Below are positions 63,276 to 64,000 of a DNA stretch of 64,000 nucleotides, in pieces. Origin of the DNA: Streptomyces sp. NRRL S-1022. GTDB taxonomy: Bacteria > Actinomycetota > Actinomycetes > Streptomycetales > Streptomycetaceae. The notes under the pieces are model-generated. The model was not told the origin of the DNA. It saw nothing but the letters and a program-made list of their open reading frames with translations, and searched no databases. Within the stretch, counting starts at the first letter, position 1. Each line of letters begins with the position of its first letter. Location: NCBI RefSeq assembly GCF_000720135.1, contig NZ_JOIU01000014.1, positions 181,044 to 245,043 on the forward strand, read 5' to 3'. The position numbers and the translations under genes were made by a program.

Positions 63276-64000
63276 GGCGCGGTCAACTCCCGTTCCCGCA
63301 CCGCCGGGTGGTGCAGGTCGAACGCCGGGGACTCCGAACGGATCCGCGGCAGGGCGACGAAGTTGTGCCGGGGCGGCGGGCAGGAGGTCGCCCACTCCAG
63401 GGAGCGGCCGTAGCCCCACGGGTCGTCCACGCCGACCGGCTCGCCGTACCTCGCCGTCCTCCACACGTTGTAGAGGAAGGGCAGCAGGGACGCGCCGAGC
63501 AGGAACGAGGACACCGAGGAGACCGTGTTGAGCGTGGCGAACCCCTCGGCCGCCAGGTAGTCCGGGATCCGGCGCTGCATGCCTTCGGCGCCCAGCCAGT
63601 GCTGGACCAGGAAGGTGCCGTGGAAGCCGGTGAACAGCGTCCAGAAGGTGATCTTGCCGAGGCGCTCGTCCAGCATCTTGCCGGTCATCTTGGGCCACCA
63701 GAAGTGGAAGCCGGCGAACATCGCGAAGACGACCGTACCGAACACCACGTAGTGGAAGTGGGCCACCACGAAGTACGAGTCGGAGACGTGGAAGTCGATC
63801 GGCGGGGAGGCGAGCATGACGCCGGTCAGCCCGCCGAAGACGAAGGTGACGAGGAACCCCATGACCCACAGCATCGGCGTCTCGAAGGAGAGACTTCCCC
63901 GCCACATGGTGCCGATCCAGTTGAAGAACTTCACGCCGGTCGGGACGGCGATGAGGAACGTCATGAAGGAGAAGAACGGCAGCAGCACACCGCCGGTGAC
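63272..64000 (-). CDS. ctaD: Cytochrome c oxidase subunit I, C-terminal part
   Basis: A frame of 243 codons runs off the right edge. Conserved membrane segments include [40 protein letters not shown] and [20 protein letters not shown], where the HFHY His residues bind haem. [15 protein letters not shown] and a C-terminal cytoplasmic tail follow. This is the catalytic subunit of the aa3 oxidase. The N-terminal part is outside the window. It marks a normal host locus. Confidence 0.93.
   Translation of the reverse strand, partial: VTGGVLLPFFSFMTFLIAVPTGVKFFNWIGTMWRGSLSFETPMLWVMGFLVTFVFGGLTGVMLASPPIDFHVSDSYFVVAHFHYVVFGTVVFAMFAGFHFWWPKMTGKMLDERLGKITFWTLFTGFHGTFLVQHWLGAEGMQRRIPDYLAAEGFATLNTVSSVSSFLLGASLLPFLYNVWRTARYGEPVGVDDPWGYGRSLEWATSCPPPRHNFVALPRIRSESPAFDLHHPAVRERELTAP

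Overview
The window is high-GC actinobacterial DNA, almost certainly Streptomyces: third-position G/C bias, frequent GTG and TTG starts, strong GGAGG ribosome sites, and flanking host genes of Streptomyces type. Positions 1 to about 57,875 are one integrated siphovirus-type prophage whose left end lies outside the window. Positions about 57,875 to 64,000 are host chromosome.

Layout. (1) 1-2,774, plus strand: a sugar-modification cassette (C-terminal part of an NDP-sugar epimerase, two glycosyltransferase-like proteins, a Cys-rich protein, a small coiled-coil protein). (2) 2,771-24,306, minus strand: the late operon, read right to left as small and large terminase, portal, MuF-like minor capsid protein, scaffold, major capsid, head-tail connectors, tail terminator, tail tube, tail assembly chaperones with a -1 frameshift site, a 1,649-residue tape measure protein with a C-terminal NlpC/P60-like domain, distal tail protein, tail-tip protein with FN3-like domains, and a fibre-like protein. 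No endolysin or holin is visible; they probably lie left of the window. (3) 24,388-35,465: small accessory genes, a ParB-like protein, a ribbon-helix-helix regulator with three palindromic operators, and a transfer-like block made of an FtsK/TraB-like ATPase and Spd-like membrane proteins. (4) 35,475-54,775, mostly minus: early genes for DNA metabolism, including a C5 cytosine methyltransferase, a Gp37/Gp68 (DUF5131) protein, a DnaB/RepA-type helicase, a DUF2303 protein, two HNH proteins, a RuvC-like resolvase, a RecT annealing protein and a YqaJ exonuclease, mixed with many tiny Cys-rich (probably zinc-binding) proteins joined by 1-4 base start/stop overlaps. (5) 54,772-56,275: an immunity region with two divergent helix-turn-helix regulators and at least four copies of the palindrome TTCCCT-N4-AGGGAA, then a membrane coiled-coil protein. 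(6) 56,199-57,839: a large serine integrase at the prophage edge.

Host flank. The integrase abuts the C-terminal two-thirds or so of a GH5 endoglycoceramidase/cellulase-like gene. Its reading frame is closed by a phage-side stop codon at 57,869-57,871, so the prophage split this gene and the junction (attachment site) is at about 57,872-57,881. Beyond it are a secreted beta-propeller protein, a TetR regulator, a zinc alcohol dehydrogenase, a decayed glycosyltransferase, and the start of an aa3-type cytochrome oxidase locus (a small membrane protein and ctaD, cut by the window edge).

How it fits together. The integrase and immunity region set the lysogenic choice. The Cro-like gene is the first gene of the leftward early operon (recombination, replication, modification). 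The late operon runs leftward from the terminase, with a repeated TTCRAAGGYAC motif in its three large gaps. The TraB/Spd-like block and the glycosyltransferase cassette are the least phage-like parts. No gene-free stretch exceeds 300 bases; the longest gaps (35,051-35,258, 35,733-35,975, 55,015-55,250) hold a terminator, palindromes or operators described below. I saw no tRNA, CRISPR array or insertion sequence.
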